Notes under the pieces: model-generated
Database searches by the model: none
Told to the model about the DNA's origin: nothing
Seen by the model: the letters and a program-made list of their open reading frames with translations, nothing else
Part shown: positions 11,540 to 23,035 of the stretch, piece after piece
How positions within the stretch are numbered: the stretch's first letter is position 1
How the letters are laid out: each line of letters starts with the position of its first letter
Assembly: GCA_032622095.1 (NCBI GenBank)
Contig: CP136061.1
Span: 3,224,001 to 3,288,000 of the forward strand
Direction of reading: 5' to 3'
DNA from: Siphonodentalium dalli
Taxonomy: Eukaryota; Mollusca; Scaphopoda; Gadilida; Siphonodentaliidae
DNA length: 64,000 bases
Made by a program: the position numbers and the translations under genes

Positions 11540-12841
11540 TTACACGACATTGAAAACATTGACTGCATTTTCCCCTCGGCGGATACAGGACCCGTTCCCC
11601 AAAACCTGGCGGACAGCCTGCCTCTTGTGAGATAATAGAGCTGAAATATTGTTTGATTGTTCCACATTTATCCGAGGATAATTATTCAGACTGTTCAAAT
11701 TTTTGTATCCAGAAATTTGTACAATTTGGTTTGGAGGAACTCCTTCATCATTCAATGCATGATGTCCTTGCGTGCACTATATGGTGTCAAATGTTTATCA
11801 CTGTTGATGCTGGTATTGGCGATCGTTGACTTCATAACGGAATAAAGTTGATTTATTCCAAGAGCATGTCTCTTGTACCAGTGTCCGTGTGTCCACCCAT
11901 TGTGATTAATTGCCAGAAAGAATGGACTATCTGCAGAGCACATTTCAGTTGGTCGTTTCTCTGTAAACAGTTTATATAGTCTTACCGGGTCCATCGATGC
12001 ATCATCAACAGAATATGCTCTGGGCTTAGTTTGGCGCACGTCACTTGGGTTGCTTCCTGTCCGTGTCTTAGTTTGTCGCTCTTGGCTGTACTCGATAAAT
12101 TATTCACCAACACCGTCAACTTTAATACGTATGTCTCCCCATCTCAAACCATGACACTCTACACCGGTCCTCATGCCGAAGTGGACTACACACATTAACC
12201 ACATGGTATTCATCAGAGATCTTGGATTTGATGGCCCTAGTGCTCCTTGTTCATACATTGTTTCGATATCTTTATTCGAAATTGGGTCCGAAGTAAGTGG
12301 TTTGTTTCCCTTTCCTTGAGATTTCAAGTTGTTTTGCTTACTTTTGAGTGTAAGTCGCAGATTTGAGACTTGAATGTCGGTTATTATGGACACAGGATAA
12401 TTTTTCATTTTCAAATGACGATCGAACGACGACAGGAATGCACACAAACTGCCTGGTTCGTATTCAGAGCCATCCTTTTTCCTCACATAAATCATAAAAT
12501 TGCATAGATGGTAACATAGTTCTCCGGGAGGGATGATCTCCAACTGTCTCCATCTCACCCCTTATGCTGAGGAATTCCATTATAAGTTTCATATCATATT
12601 CTGTTTTGCGTTTGGTATTGATATTCTCCTGTTCTGCGTTAAAATTTTAAACACCTGTCGTCGGTGACATATTCACAAATCGAGAATGCGAAGCCGAAGG
12701 CATTTCCGGAGTTTTACTTTGCGGAACACCATGTTGGACGACGTGCTGCGATTGCATGTCAGTATTGTCACAATTTCCAAGGAAAATATCCTCCAAATCT
12801 GTATCAGTAAGGCCATCGATCCACAATAGTTTATCTGACAT
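11540..12841 (-). pseudogene. Crypton-derived DUF3504 tyrosine-recombinase-like pseudogene (KIAA1958-like)
   Basis: Minus-strand segments in order: an N-terminus MSDKLLWIDGLTDTDLEDIF (12841 down); a helical start AEQENINTKRKTEYDMKLIM (about 12640-12580); LEIIPPGELCYHLCNF...KKDGSEYEPGSL (12540-12430); DRHLKMKNYPVSII; KGNKPLTSDPIS; HFGMRTG...LRWGDI with the first catalytic Arg at 12171-12169; then ERQTKTRTG, a PYSARKD box with Arg at 11772-11770, GVPPNQIVQISGYKNLNSLN and the nucleophile Tyr at 11680-11678. This is the DUF3504 domain, a tyrosine-recombinase fold domesticated from Crypton transposons in KIAA1958, ZMYM and QRICH1 proteins. Two positions usually His are Tyr. The gene is broken by stops at 12647 and 12100 and by frameshifts near 12555 and 11755. 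It is antisense to the SRCR exons and lies in their intron. Confidence 0.85.
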
Positions 12842-13017
12842 TTTTGTTTTATTTGTGACAGAAAACTGTTGTCTGACAGACGATAACGTAAAGAAACAAA
12901 AGAGTAGTGAGTGGGAAGTAACTCTAGTTCGATGTGGCGAAGCGATGTTAACTCATCTAGTTTCCGAATCACTTTTAATTTTAGCGCGGATGGATACGAG
13001 TGAGTTATCGATTTCTC

Positions 13018-13913
13018 TCACCCACTACACACTTTAGCACAGGCAGCCGGTATGAGATAGCTGGGCGAGATTTCCCTGTCTCACACAATACGTGGCCATC
13101 TATCTCACCCCACCACGTAACTGCTTTACTTGTTTAATTAAGAGCTAATTTAACAATCCGTCATCATGTTTTGTATGAACTAAAACAATGACTACCAACC
13201 AGTTACGCTTCGCTTTTCAAGTAAATAAATATGGACGAATTGGTCGACGCTAATACACAGTCATGGAGATAAGCTTCGAACATGTTAATCACGAAGAACT
13301 TTCATCATAACTTCACTTGCAGACGCAAAGTTGCACAACATGCAATATAAGCAACTAATTATGCGAACACATTCCATAAAAAACAGAAGGCCACGAAAGC
13401 GAAACTGGCAATTCACATTTCGTAACTAGTAAACAATAGCCGATTCACAAATGACGAACGAAATAGTTCCACATTCGAACAGTTGTCATCTTTGCAATAA
13501 ATCGTCGATCGCGACTAACTAACATTTGTCTGTCATATATTCACATGTTTCCTTTTCTAATGGTACCGATATGGGCATTTCCTATGACATAATCTATTAG
13601 TCTAGTTGTTTATACTTCATATCAATACACGCGTTTTTCGGAATAATCTGTAGATGCAACTTTGTGACGTATGACGTCGATTTCAACAAGACCATGTCAA
13701 TTTCACTCTAACGTATTAACCCTGCGAGCACGGATGGCGCGCTTTGTTTTTACAGTATATACCTTTGATATATACCGAAATCATCCCAGATAATCACGAA
13801 TATAGCATCAGATTTCTCCTTAGATATACCGTTATAAAGCTACGGGGATCTGCCATTGATTGGTATAAAAACAAAATCGGAATGAGGCTATTTGGGTTGG
13901 GAGAAAAATGATC
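13018..13913. mobile_element. Relic DNA element, copy 1 (copy 2 at 30123-31051)
   Basis: About 900 bases, from 'ctacacactttagcacagg' to 'ggttgggagaaaaatgatcc', match 30130-31051 throughout, including the 'atatatgac..acgtatt' part and 'accgaaatcatccca'. In the second copy the two edges form an inverted repeat (GGATAA.cattttctccca against tgggagaaaaattATCC). In this copy the left edge is eroded. No transposase frame is visible. It lies immediately upstream of the DUF3504 pseudogene. Confidence 0.65.
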
Positions 13914-14059
13914 CATCATGACCTGGGATGTGGACATGGAAAAATCTCACCCTCGGGGCCAGATATTTGGTCCGGACACTCGGCAAGCCTCGTGTCCGGC
14001 CCAACTATCTGGCCCCTCGGGTGAGATTTTTCCATCCCACACCCCAGGTCATGATGGAT
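13911..14059. repeat. 149-bp hairpin element
   Basis: Arms 13911-13979 and 13992-14059 are near-perfect inverted repeats, with few mismatches over about 68 bases and a 12-base loop. The outer word is ATCCATCATGACCTGGG and the inner word is GTCCGGACAC-like. The paralogous position near 31045-31075 has only a short palindrome of the same outer words, so the stem was either gained here or deleted there. Confidence 0.9.
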
Positions 14060-14129
14060 AATATTAATCTCACTAGACGGATTACGGTTATCATCTGACG
14101 CAAAAATACTACTATTTGATAGCTTAGCA

Positions 14130-14435
14130 TATAATAAAAGTTAATATGACTCCCTATCACTTATCTATAACGTTACAAAGCACATGAGTATGTCGTTATG
14201 TTTTAGTTAATTTTCGACCCTTTGGACCACCGGATCGTGAAACAAATGAGTTATGACTAGGATAAGTTTGACGCTCTAATTCATTGTGCCACATTACTGG
14301 ATGTTTTCTTTTCAGTGTTGCAAATTACATGCTCATTGTATTTTTTCTCATATGTGAATGCTTGACAAGTTTAATGTTCCCGGTTCAAACTATCTAGAGT
14401 TTACTTGTGAAGTTTTAGCCACCGCAACCCCTCAA
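14130..14435. repeat. Dispersed repeat, copy 2
   Basis: Same family and orientation as 8905-9190. Confidence 0.8.
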
Positions 14436-14439
14436 ATAA

Positions 14440-15330
14440 ATAAGCTCATACCACGTTATCAACGATTTCTCGGGAATTAATTCATTTTAAGTTTTACGAC
14501 AGCCATGACCTCTTTAACCTAATATTTTTACATGAAGGAAATAGTATACTCCTCACAGCAACCACACGATGGTAAATAATTTCCCTTGTAACACGATGGA
14601 ATCCAAAATACAGTTTCAGTTACCCTCTTTACAGAGATGGTCCACCATATTGCCACTCCTTAATCTCATATGATCAACAGATCGTTCGCAGCTGGAATAG
14701 TACCACATAATTAGTGTGAACATATTGTAGTCAGCGCCAGTCCAATGTATACATCAGGGGACAGACACTTCGATAACTATCGACCGATAGACATATTGCC
14801 AACATTTTCACGCAATATTATAGAAAGCTATCGTCGCGTCAGAACTAAAGTGTTCTATCTCCAAATTCTAATTTGTGTGGGAAATTGAGTTTAAAGTTTT
14901 GACCCCCCCCCCTCCGGTTCACATGTTCTCATTGTTTTGGAAGATAGTACATAGCGGGTATAATAGCTGGTGTAAAATACTATTATAAGACGAGTCTCGA
15001 GACAAAACATATGATATCTTTGGTGTAATCACGAAAACAAACTGGAGATAGAACAATTTATGTAAATTGTTCTGTTTTTATCCCGCGCTTAAGTGGTATT
15101 CATGTTTTTCAATCATATAAACGTGCAAAAATCCCAAATCACGCCAATTTCTGTGTTATTTTAATCAAGCAATTAATCTAGATATAAGATATTCACACCT
15201 ATTAGCGAGAAAGCATTATTTCCAACTAGTCACTTCGCTGGCACTCTGCCAATTGCTTTCTATTGAAGGTAAGAGATAGAACATTTTATCACTGAATTCA
15301 TACAATCACGTGGTACAAAATAAATAGATT
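14440..15330. other. No gene recognised; recurrent GAGATAGAACA words
   Basis: AT-rich. There is a poly-C tract near 14903-14912. The word GAGATAGAACA recurs at about 15045, 15273 and 15344, with an inverted match near 14852, which suggests eroded small repeats. No domain or RNA gene is seen. Confidence 0.4.
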
Positions 15331-15332
15331 AA

Positions 15333-15770
15333 TTGGTACACAGTGGAGATAGAACAATATATCACTCTCGAAAAGATAAGTTTTTGAGATGGAACAGATT
15401 TACACAGCCTCTCATTAAAATTTGGTATTCGATATCTGATGATTTTCGGACTATGTTAAGCAGACTATCAAACGTCCGTTACAAGCACGAATATGGCTTT
15501 AGAGCTGGCAACCCATCAGTGCACCTCTGTCATCATATGTATTGTGTAGCTACAGACGACACTAAAGAATCAAAGAATTGCACTTTAGTAACCTGCAATG
15601 ACTTTTGGTATTATTCCTCATGGAATTATATTACGGAAACTCCATCCTTACAGGATCAGACATCTGGCCAATGCATGGTTACAATATTACTCGTCAATAG
15701 ATTGCAAGACATATACGTTCATTTCAATGGTTTGATATACATCAACGATATAAACTTGGTGTTATCATAA
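15333..15770 (+). CDS. Unrecognised 145-codon open frame
   Basis: A plus-strand frame just upstream of the second SRCR exon. It has several Cys (SVHLCHHMYC, KNCTLVTCND, SGQCMV) and a hydrophobic end, but matches no family I know. The first codon is TTG, not ATG, so if real it would have to be part of an exon; I see no convincing splice sites that set its limits. It may be chance. Confidence 0.15.
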   Translation: MVHSGDRTIYHSRKDKFLRWNRFTQPLIKIWYSISDDFRTMLSRLSNVRYKHEYGFRAGNPSVHLCHHMYCVATDDTKESKNCTLVTCNDFWYYSSWNYITETPSLQDQTSGQCMVTILLVNRLQDIYVHFNGLIYINDINLVLS

Positions 15771-15940
15771 CATTGAATTAATTTTATTATGCAGACAGTA
15801 AGGCTGCTGAACGATATACACCGGGAACCAGCATTGCATTTATTATATTATGCAGACAGTAATGGTCGACATCGGTTATGAGGTCGTAACTGCGACACAT
15901 CGATTGACGTCGACCAATATATGTATTTTATCAGTTGCAG

Positions 15941-16246
15941 AAAACATTCGCCTAGTTGGTGGATCAATAATAACATCCGGTCGAGTTGAGGTGTATATGA
16001 ACGGTCAATGGGGAACAGTGTGCGGTTACCCAGGGTGGGGTTGGGGTGACTCTAATGCAGCTGTCGTGTGCAAGATGCTGGGATTTCGAGAAGGCATCGC
16101 CAGAGGGCGAGGCACCAACGGACAAGGGGTTGGACCTATCTGGATCAGAAACGTCGCATGTACCGGGGAGGAGGCTGCAATATGGAATTGCTCTTATTCG
16201 AACCAAGCCTGTCCACACTCTTGGGACGCTGGAGTTGACTGTCAGG
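15941..16246 (+). CDS. SRCR domain exon 2 (group A type)
   Basis: A second full SRCR domain on the same strand as the first. IRLVGGS..SGRVEVY is followed by GQWGTVC, AAVVCKMLGF, GPIWIRNVAC, IWNC, ACPHSWD and AGVDCQG. It has six cysteines in the same places, and the group B pair is again missing. Compared with exon 1 it has small insertions after the first Cys (YPGWGWG) and in the Gly/Arg loop before GPIW. The acceptor 'ttttatcagttgcag' ends at 15940 and the donor GTGAGTAAG begins at 16247. The length of 306 again gives phase 1-1. Orientation, phase and domain type suggest the two exons belong to one multi-SRCR gene separated by an intron of about 8.2 kb, but they could be parts of two neighbouring paralogues. 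Confidence 0.92.
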
Positions 16247-16262
16247 GTGAGTAAGATATGTC

Positions 16263-16390
16263 ACAGTTGGACAGAAGCTTGCATGTGTTATTGGACAATT
16301 GGACAGAAGCTTGTATGTGTTATTGGACAGTTGGACAGAAGCTTGTATACGTTATTGGGCAGTTGGATAGAAGCTTGTATGTGTTATTGG
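16263..16390. repeat. 32-bp tandem repeat, 4 copies
   Basis: TTGGACAGAAGCTTG (last copy TTGGATAG) starts at 16267, 16299, 16331 and 16363, an exact 32-bp period, directly after the SRCR donor. Confidence 0.95.
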
Positions 16391-16417
16391 ATGTTGTTGA
16401 AGAGCACAGTGGCCCGT

Positions 16418-16579
16418 GTTGATACGAGTGGAACACGAATGTAATAAATGTAACATGGCGGCAGTGGCTGTGTTGATACGAGTGAAACACGAATGTAATA
16501 AATGTAACATGGTGTCAGTCGCTGTGTTGATACGAGTGAAACACGAATACAATAAATATAACATGGTGTCAGTGGCTGT
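16418..16579. repeat. 54-bp tandem repeat, 3 copies
   Basis: GTTGATACGAGTG begins at 16418, 16472 and 16526; a fourth copy breaks off at 16580. The period is divisible by three, which explains the open frames on both strands. Confidence 0.95.
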
Positions 16580-16582
16580 GTT

Positions 16583-17580
16583 GAATGTATCTGATGCTGG
16601 TTGTTAAAACTGTTTCCAGGAAAATAACTTGGGTTTCGTCGGATCACTTCTGACAGAGTTATGCTCTTTTTCGAATAGGAAATTGCTAACTATTTTGTTT
16701 TCCCGATATAAACTCTACGGAGTTATGTTTATTGTTTGGCTTATACACAGTTAAAAACTATCGTCGGTTCGACGGTTTCTCGCCGTCATAATCGACGTCC
16801 CCATACCGTTTCATCAGTTTTATGTGCCCATTCAAATTGTCTAAATTAAATATTTTCGTGATTCAAAGTTATGACCTGAAAATTAAATAGTATATTTATC
16901 GGCGACCATATTATATACGGCAATTACTCCATACAGTAGGACTGAATCTTACTCTGCTGATATTTAATATATATTATTTATCCGGCATTCATTATGTGTT
17001 ATGCGTAGTACGAATTATCATGATACAGAACTTATCGGGGTTAAGTTACTCGCTTTAGCGGCACATCTCATTTATACTCCATTTTGGCAATGCGTATTTG
17101 ATGTAATTTGTTGTTTTTGGGAAATTGTTACCTTTTCGATTGTGGACAGTTGGTCAGACGGTCTGATTTCGGTTCCTTTGATAACCGGACACGTTTAAAT
17201 TCTGCCAAAATCGACTTAATCATTGACAATTTCCACAAAATTAGAGAGTAGAGATTCATGCCAATCGATTCATGGCGTGATCTGTGGTCCATCGTTCCAT
17301 GGTCTGACTTCATTCAGTGATGTGTTGTGACTTAGTATCAAAACACTGGCACTTTTACTGACACGTGAGGATATAGGTACAATTAACACGATGAATGTCT
17401 GTTTAATGGATCTGATACTGGTTGTTAAAATTGTTGTCAGGAAAATAATGTCGGGAGTCTATAGAACTGAGCGGTGTGCGTCCTTCTGCGTGTCTGTTCG
17501 TTCGGTTCGCATTAAGATTTGGTTATGCCCCTTGTTCGTCTTAGAATTTGCTGACTATTTTGTACACTGTTAAAAATATA
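16583..17580. repeat. Diverged direct duplication (16583-16760 and 17391-17580)
   Basis: Both stretches carry 'ctggttgttaaaa', 'caggaaaataa', 'actattttgt' and 'aaaa.tatcgtcg' in order with many substitutions. The 600 bases between them hold no recognisable gene. Confidence 0.55.
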
Positions 17581-17800
17581 CCGTCGTTTTAACGGTCTGA
17601 GACCGTGCAACATCGCTGCCAACATTTGACTGTTAAACATACGGTCAGACCGGAGCATTTTTCTACAGTATAAAACCGTTTAAGTAACTGGCAGACCGTA
17701 ACCAATAACTGTCAGACCGTTGTATTTTTTACGGTTCAGCACCGTTTAATTAATATCAAGACCGTAACTAATAATGGTCAGACCAATGGTAATTTGCATG
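17560..17800. repeat. Cluster of GGTCAGACCGT-like words
   Basis: Imperfect copies of 'ggtcagaccgt' and 'acggt...accgt' recur about every 35-60 bases on both strands. This looks like an eroded hairpin repeat. No gene is seen from here to 18795, apart from a tRNA-like B box near 18670. Confidence 0.45.
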
Positions 17801-18977
17801 GGTCAACACCAATCTTTTGCTCTTAATTTGCTAATTTACTATAGAATTAACCATGTTCCCATGGTGACAATATGATTTCCCGGTAGGCATTACGATTCCT
17901 GTTTTTGAATGGTCGAAACTAGTATTATTCGTAACTGAAAAACACATCCTTAGTTCTTATGTTACGATCATAGTTTTGATGAAATGTAAATTCTCAATGC
18001 ATAAAGTGATAGACAATACTGATGAAACTTTGCAGTTTGCAGAGGATCAAGCTTGTTATCTGCCTAGAATAATTTAATTCGAAAAAGGCTGCGCACGTGT
18101 AATGTGTTAGCCTTTCACCAACTACTGTATACACATGGCTGCAAATAACAAACGATCCTAGTAATAGGTGATAAGCCAACCCAATAAAACCCATCACTAT
18201 TCAGGTATGAGTAATACTAATTTCAACCATTCTAAAACAGGAATCGGCATGCCCTTTTAAGCCATAAAAAGAACAAAGCTTCACAGTTAAATCTCAAATG
18301 CATGTACATGTAAAATTAAAGTATCTTAATGGCATACTTTTTGGTAACATAAAAAGCGTGAAACTGTCCAGTCACTTGTAAACACAGTTTGCTTAATTTA
18401 GAAAAGGACGTGATTATAGCACAATACCAAAAATCTGTCACGCTTATTATTGCAATATTAAACGCAAAATATTGCGATACTAAGCGTGCTAAATTTCATA
18501 CAGACCCGATAGTGTTATATTTATATTAGATAAATATAGTGTACATATAGCATTTACAACTATAATTATATACATATCTAAAACATTGTCTCTGTATACA
18601 ATGAACATTACAGAAGAAGCAATATACCACTTCTTTTGACTGGTACTGTATATCAATAACAGCTAGTTGGGATTTGAACCTTCAAGACAACATCAGATCC
18701 CATAATAACTGGGCGCGATGACTTGGCGACAATGTTCTCCTGTAGTCTCACATTTTCCATGAAAGTTTAAAGCATAGTTTGATAAGAACATCCAGCCAAT
18801 AGCGTACTGCCGGTAAATTGTCGTAATAACGTGACGATACCATGGCGAATGATGACAATGTCTCATATCCACACACTTCAATGAAAATTGATGAACGCGG
18901 AATGAATTTGTCCGGGTAATTGTATTGTATTGTATTACATATCAGTATGTGACAGTTTCGGTTTTCATCCGGAAAAG

Positions 18978-19169
18978 TCAAAACGCATTCCCCTCGTTTA
19001 AGTGGAGTGTTGCCAGATCACAGGGTGGTGTTTTTGGAATAATCACGAAATGCTTCGTCATGTACTGTGTGTTGCGAATATCATCACTCGATACGCCGCG
19101 CAGCAAGATGATCTCGAGGTCATTGGTGTGTAATGAGTGTATGCTGTAGCGTCTCGTTTCCATGTCCAA
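18978..19169 (-). pseudogene. Antisense ORF of module B, copy 1 (truncated)
   Basis: About 63 codons of the module B minus-strand frame (see 50871-51179). It ends early after HLNEGNAF, where the copy joins module E. Confidence 0.35.
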
Positions 19170-19279
19170 TCATTGCTTGACAATAATAGTATCGCCATTT
19201 CTGAAGAATAGATATTCAGCAATGGAAATTCAACAATCAAGACTGGCGAAACGGTTAAAGGTGTCTTGTCTCTTTGCAG

Positions 19280-19351
19280 GAACATTTCTAACAACAAGAA
19301 AAACAACAACATCAACAACAACAAGAACAACAACAACAACAGCAATAACAG
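19280..19351 (+). CDS. Thr-rich mini-exon, copy 1
   Basis: The acceptor 'tcttgtctctttgcag' ends at 19279 and the donor GTCAGT starts at 19352. The 72-base interval has no stop and reads as a Thr-rich spacer (..TFLTTRKTTTSTTT..AIT..), phase 1 on both sides like the SRCR exons. Such Thr-rich segments are heavily O-glycosylated spacers in modular receptors. The (ACA)n make-up would give an open frame by chance, so the splice sites and shared phase are the real evidence. Confidence 0.4.
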
Positions 19352-20346
19352 GTCAGTGACCACGTGTCGCCCGAAAGGTGGATTTTTAGTAACTTATAGC
19401 AATGGTTGATTATTTTAATTCTGTCGAAATTCACCGTGACCAACTTCAAACTTTGTATGTTTTTCATGTTGAATTTAAAATCAACCAGGTAACTAAAAGT
19501 AAAGTTATCACCCGGAAACCAAAATAATCGGCAAATTTTAAATCGACAAGATCCATAACTTCGACAAAATTGGGCGGACCGAATCCATATTCGAAATTTA
19601 CCTGTATTTGGAGCTCATAAACTCAGATTCAAAATTTGGTTCAGATCCGACCACAATCTAAAATTATCACCCGCCAAACGACAAAATTATAAATCGAAAA
19701 AAACGGGCCATAACTCCGGACTGAACTTGACCTGTATTTCGAGCTCATAAGCCCAAATTTGGTTTCGATGCGTTAGCCCAAAAATGAAGTTTTCATCCGG
19801 AATCTTTCCGCACGGACGGACGCACGGGCGTCCCGACGACTCGGTGGACGGACGGACGGAAACCGGCTATTTTAATAGTCTACCCCAAAAATCGAGGGAC
19901 AGAAAGATTAAAAACTCGTTCGAAATTGCGGACGAAGGTGGATAACTCTACAAACAAGTGGCAATACGGCCACATTTCGTGAATAATCAAGTCACGGTGG
20001 GGGAACTTCTCCTGGCGATGCGGTTCTCTACCGAGTTGCGTGAACATTTTGAACGACGATTCCGATTCTCTATCGAGCAATCGCGGCGTAAAACGTAAAA
20101 AACAACAACTTTAGATCAGTTTTTCGTGGGTTTCATAGCGCTATCACTGACCATCACTTTTTGTAAAAAAAAAGAAAAAAAAAAGTTAAAAACTAATCCC
20201 GAAATGCACGGAAATTGAGTTTCTATTTTCCGATTCCGATATCTGCTGAAGACTCCGATTCTCAACCGAGCGCTCGGTTCTCTGCGAATAGCTCGATTAT
20301 CTGCATTAGATAAAGTAGTACATGCCATCCGCTTGATTTATACCAA

Positions 20347-20713
20347 TATATTTACACTCCCACATGCATTCGTACTGTGGAACATGAATGCAGGACGTTG
20401 GTTTGTCGATATTACGTCACATGACGTCGCGTGCTGACCCCAACTTGCATCCATTTTTGTGTAGATGCAACTTGCACCGAGCCACGATAATAACGTTGGA
20501 AATGGGCACTTAAAACTCATTTAATCTGCCAGTTGACTCGGTTGAGTGTAAATATAAGTAATGGATGTTGATTTTGTTGCGTTCCATAGAGTATGGATGC
20601 AAGTTGGTCTGACATTTTAATGTGTGGAACGCTTTCGCGTTCCACACAAAATGTCAGACCAACTTGCATCCATACTCTATGGAACGCAAGCAAATCAACA
20701 ACCATTTCTAAAA
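20347..20713. mobile_element. 367-bp insertion with long hairpin
   Basis: Compared with the copy at 54030, where 'accaatatggctacataa' is continuous, about 367 bases are inserted between 'accaatat' and 'ggctaca'. The right half is a hairpin with arms 20562-20632 and 20637-20704, near-identical over about 68 bases with a 4-base loop. The left half has the words 'gatgcaacttgca' and 'tacgtcacatgacgtcg'. The target duplication is at most AT or TA. A small non-autonomous element is likely. Confidence 0.75.
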
Positions 20714-20856
20714 TGGCTACATAATTAGTCATAAACATGACACATGATAGGCGGCGGCCATATGCATTGACATGGGAATTCAGATCGATTGACGCGTCCC
20801 ATATAATACAGTTGGTTCAAAGAACACTTAATTGCAATTACAAAATTTACACCAAG

Positions 20857-20860
<4 letters not shown>

Positions 20861-20947
<87 letters not shown>

Positions 20948-20949
20948 GG

Positions 20950-20981
<32 letters not shown>

Positions 20982-20985
20982 AGCG
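20861..20985 (+). repeat. (CT)n microsatellite
   Basis: About 125 bases of CT repeat with a short TGTC interruption. It is reduced to a few units in the paralogous copies at about 50606 and 54183 and replaced by mixed CT/GT repeats at 57848-57945. The RE-rich and SL-rich frames over it are artefacts. Confidence 0.97.
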
Positions 20986-21171
20986 TACTATAATGGTCCC
21001 TAATGTTAATGACCACATTTTTATACGATTGCTAACTCTCACATGGAACATTGCCTCTCCTCCAGTCGGTCATGCACAGTGAGAAAATCTACTCTATATG
21101 TATATATATGGCAACAACTGTGACAATTCGTCTATGCCACGAGTATGGTCAGATTATGTCATGTTAATGTC

Positions 21172-21453
21172 CTATTCTTCTGGAAACAGCTCTTTGTGTG
21201 AACTCACATATCGCGTCACTTTCTTCAGAGGTCTTTCGGGTATGTCAGTTTCGGTTTCATCCGGAAAAGTCAAAACGCAATCACCCTCGTTTAAGTGGAG
21301 TGTTGCCAGATCACATGGTGGTGTTTTTGGAATGATCCCGAAATGCTTCGTCATGTACTGTGTGTTGCGAATATCATCACTCGATACGCCGCACAGAAAG
21401 ACGATCTCGAGGTCATTGGTGTGTATGCTGCAGCGTCTCGTCTCCATGTCCAA
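21172..21453 (-). pseudogene. Antisense ORF of module B, copy 2
   Basis: 93 codons, nearly full length against 50871-51179. It lacks the four codons SLHT, an in-frame deletion, and ends at a stop after LFPEE. The function is unknown. Confidence 0.35.
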
Positions 21454-21563
21454 TCATTGCTTGACAATAATAGCATCGCCATTTCTGAAAAATAGATATT
21501 CAGCAATGGAAATTCAACAATCAAGACTGGCAAAACGCTTAAAGGTGTCTTGTCTCTTTGCAG

Positions 21564-21620
21564 AAACACTTCCAACAACAACAACAATACCAACAACAGC
21601 ATCAACAACAACAATAACAG
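21564..21620 (+). CDS. Thr-rich mini-exon, copy 2
   Basis: Acceptor 'gtctctttgcag' and donor GTCAGT at 21621. 57 bases, phase 1-1, reading TLPTTTTIPTTASTTTIT. It is the shortest of the six copies; the length differs from the others by multiples of three. Confidence 0.4.
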
Positions 21621-23035
21621 GTCAGTGACCACGTGTCCCCCAAAAGGTGGATTTTTAGTAACTTATAGTAATTGTTGATTTTTTTAATTCTGTCGAAATT
21701 CACCGTGACCAACTTCAAACTTGGCATGTTCTTTATGTTGAATTTAAAATCAACCAGGTAACTAAAAGTCAAGTTATCACCCGAAAAACAAAATAATCGG
21801 CAAATTTTATGTCGACACGGTCCATAACTCCGAAAATTTGCCTGTATTTGGAGCTCATAAACTCACATTCCAAATATGGTTCAGATCCGATCACACAATC
21901 TAAAATTATCACCGCAAACCTTAAAACGACAAAATTCTAAATCGAAAAAACGGGCCGTAACTCCGGACCTAACTTGACCTGTATTTCGAGCTCATAAGCT
22001 CGCATACCAAATTTGGTTTCGATCCGTTAGCCCAAAAATTAAGTTTTCATCCCGAATCTCTCCGCATGGACGGACGCACGGGCGTCCAGACGACTCAATG
22101 GACGGACGGACGGACACCGGCTATTTTAATAGTCTCCCCCAAAAATCGAGGGACAGAAAGAATAAAACTCGTTCGTAGACGTATTTGATTCACTGCGCCC
22201 CAAACATAAACAGGAGAAACGCACACTATTACATATAATTCACTTAAAAGTATCATAAAAGAAAATTACTTTCAGAACTGTTATAGAGTTCCAATAATAG
22301 TCACAATTCCTGCCCCAGTTTACACTAAAAAATAAAAATAATAACCATTACCCAGTCGCGACCTGAGTTCCAATCTGTTCTAAGTACCGTTCTGGTGCGA
22401 AACGTCCGTTGGGGTACCGTTGGAACCGGAATTAAATTCTCTACAAGATGGTCGCAACACCGAAGCGATATCTCGAACAATAACGCCGTAAAATACGGTT
22501 ATTTCTTGTCCGAAGTACGCGAAAGTGAGTTGTATTGAGAACTGACTTGTTCCATCTGCTTTCATGCACAAAGGAGACTGAAACCATATTGGTCTATAAC
22601 TCAAGTGGATGTAATTTCTTAGTTCCATCTTGTTCTATTTCAATATTGGCAATGTCTGAAGAATTATACGTGTATGAGTCTTCTTCCTACATGGAACAAT
22701 GTGGATCTAAAATATGATCGAAGCCGATACCTTATCATATTTAAACTATATAGATAGGTGTATATTAAACTACTCTAATTAACCTTCGCAGTGCAAAACA
22801 GATTATAATATTGTAATGGAGTAGATGAATAACCACCCAGTTTATTGGTGGCTATATTCCGTTTCCCAAACAAGGTACAAATAAGTTTTAATATGTTAGT
22901 ATCCTATATTATTCATTCAATGACATAACTGGTTAATTATATTTGACATACATAGTGATTCACTGTGCATGTCTAACGTTCTGAATGTTTGCATTGGTTT
23001 GATATTTTATATATTTGTATATTTATACGGATTTG

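Larger units (their letters stand above)
18795..22356. repeat. Duplication block 1 (modules E-B-C-A-B-C)
   Basis: E (18795-18953) joins directly to B (18954-19351) and C (19352-19915). Part of A follows (19916-20346), then a 367-bp insertion, the rest of A (20714-21150), B again (21151-21620) and C again (21621-22356). The order and the sharp joins show unequal exchange between copies. C contains the ggacggacggac run and the phrase 'accggctattttaatagtct'. The block's continuation, D-E, is at 29279-30020, pushed away by the 6.9 kb element. Confidence 0.85.

Noticed and set aside
18661..18730. Possible tRNA gene on the minus strand (GGTTCAAATCC box)
   Set aside because: The T-arm does not pair and no acceptor stem or D-arm can be drawn. 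At best it is an old SINE head.
20725..21051. Arg/Glu-repeat and Ser/Leu-repeat open frames
   Set aside because: Produced by the (CT)n microsatellite; not kept in other copies.
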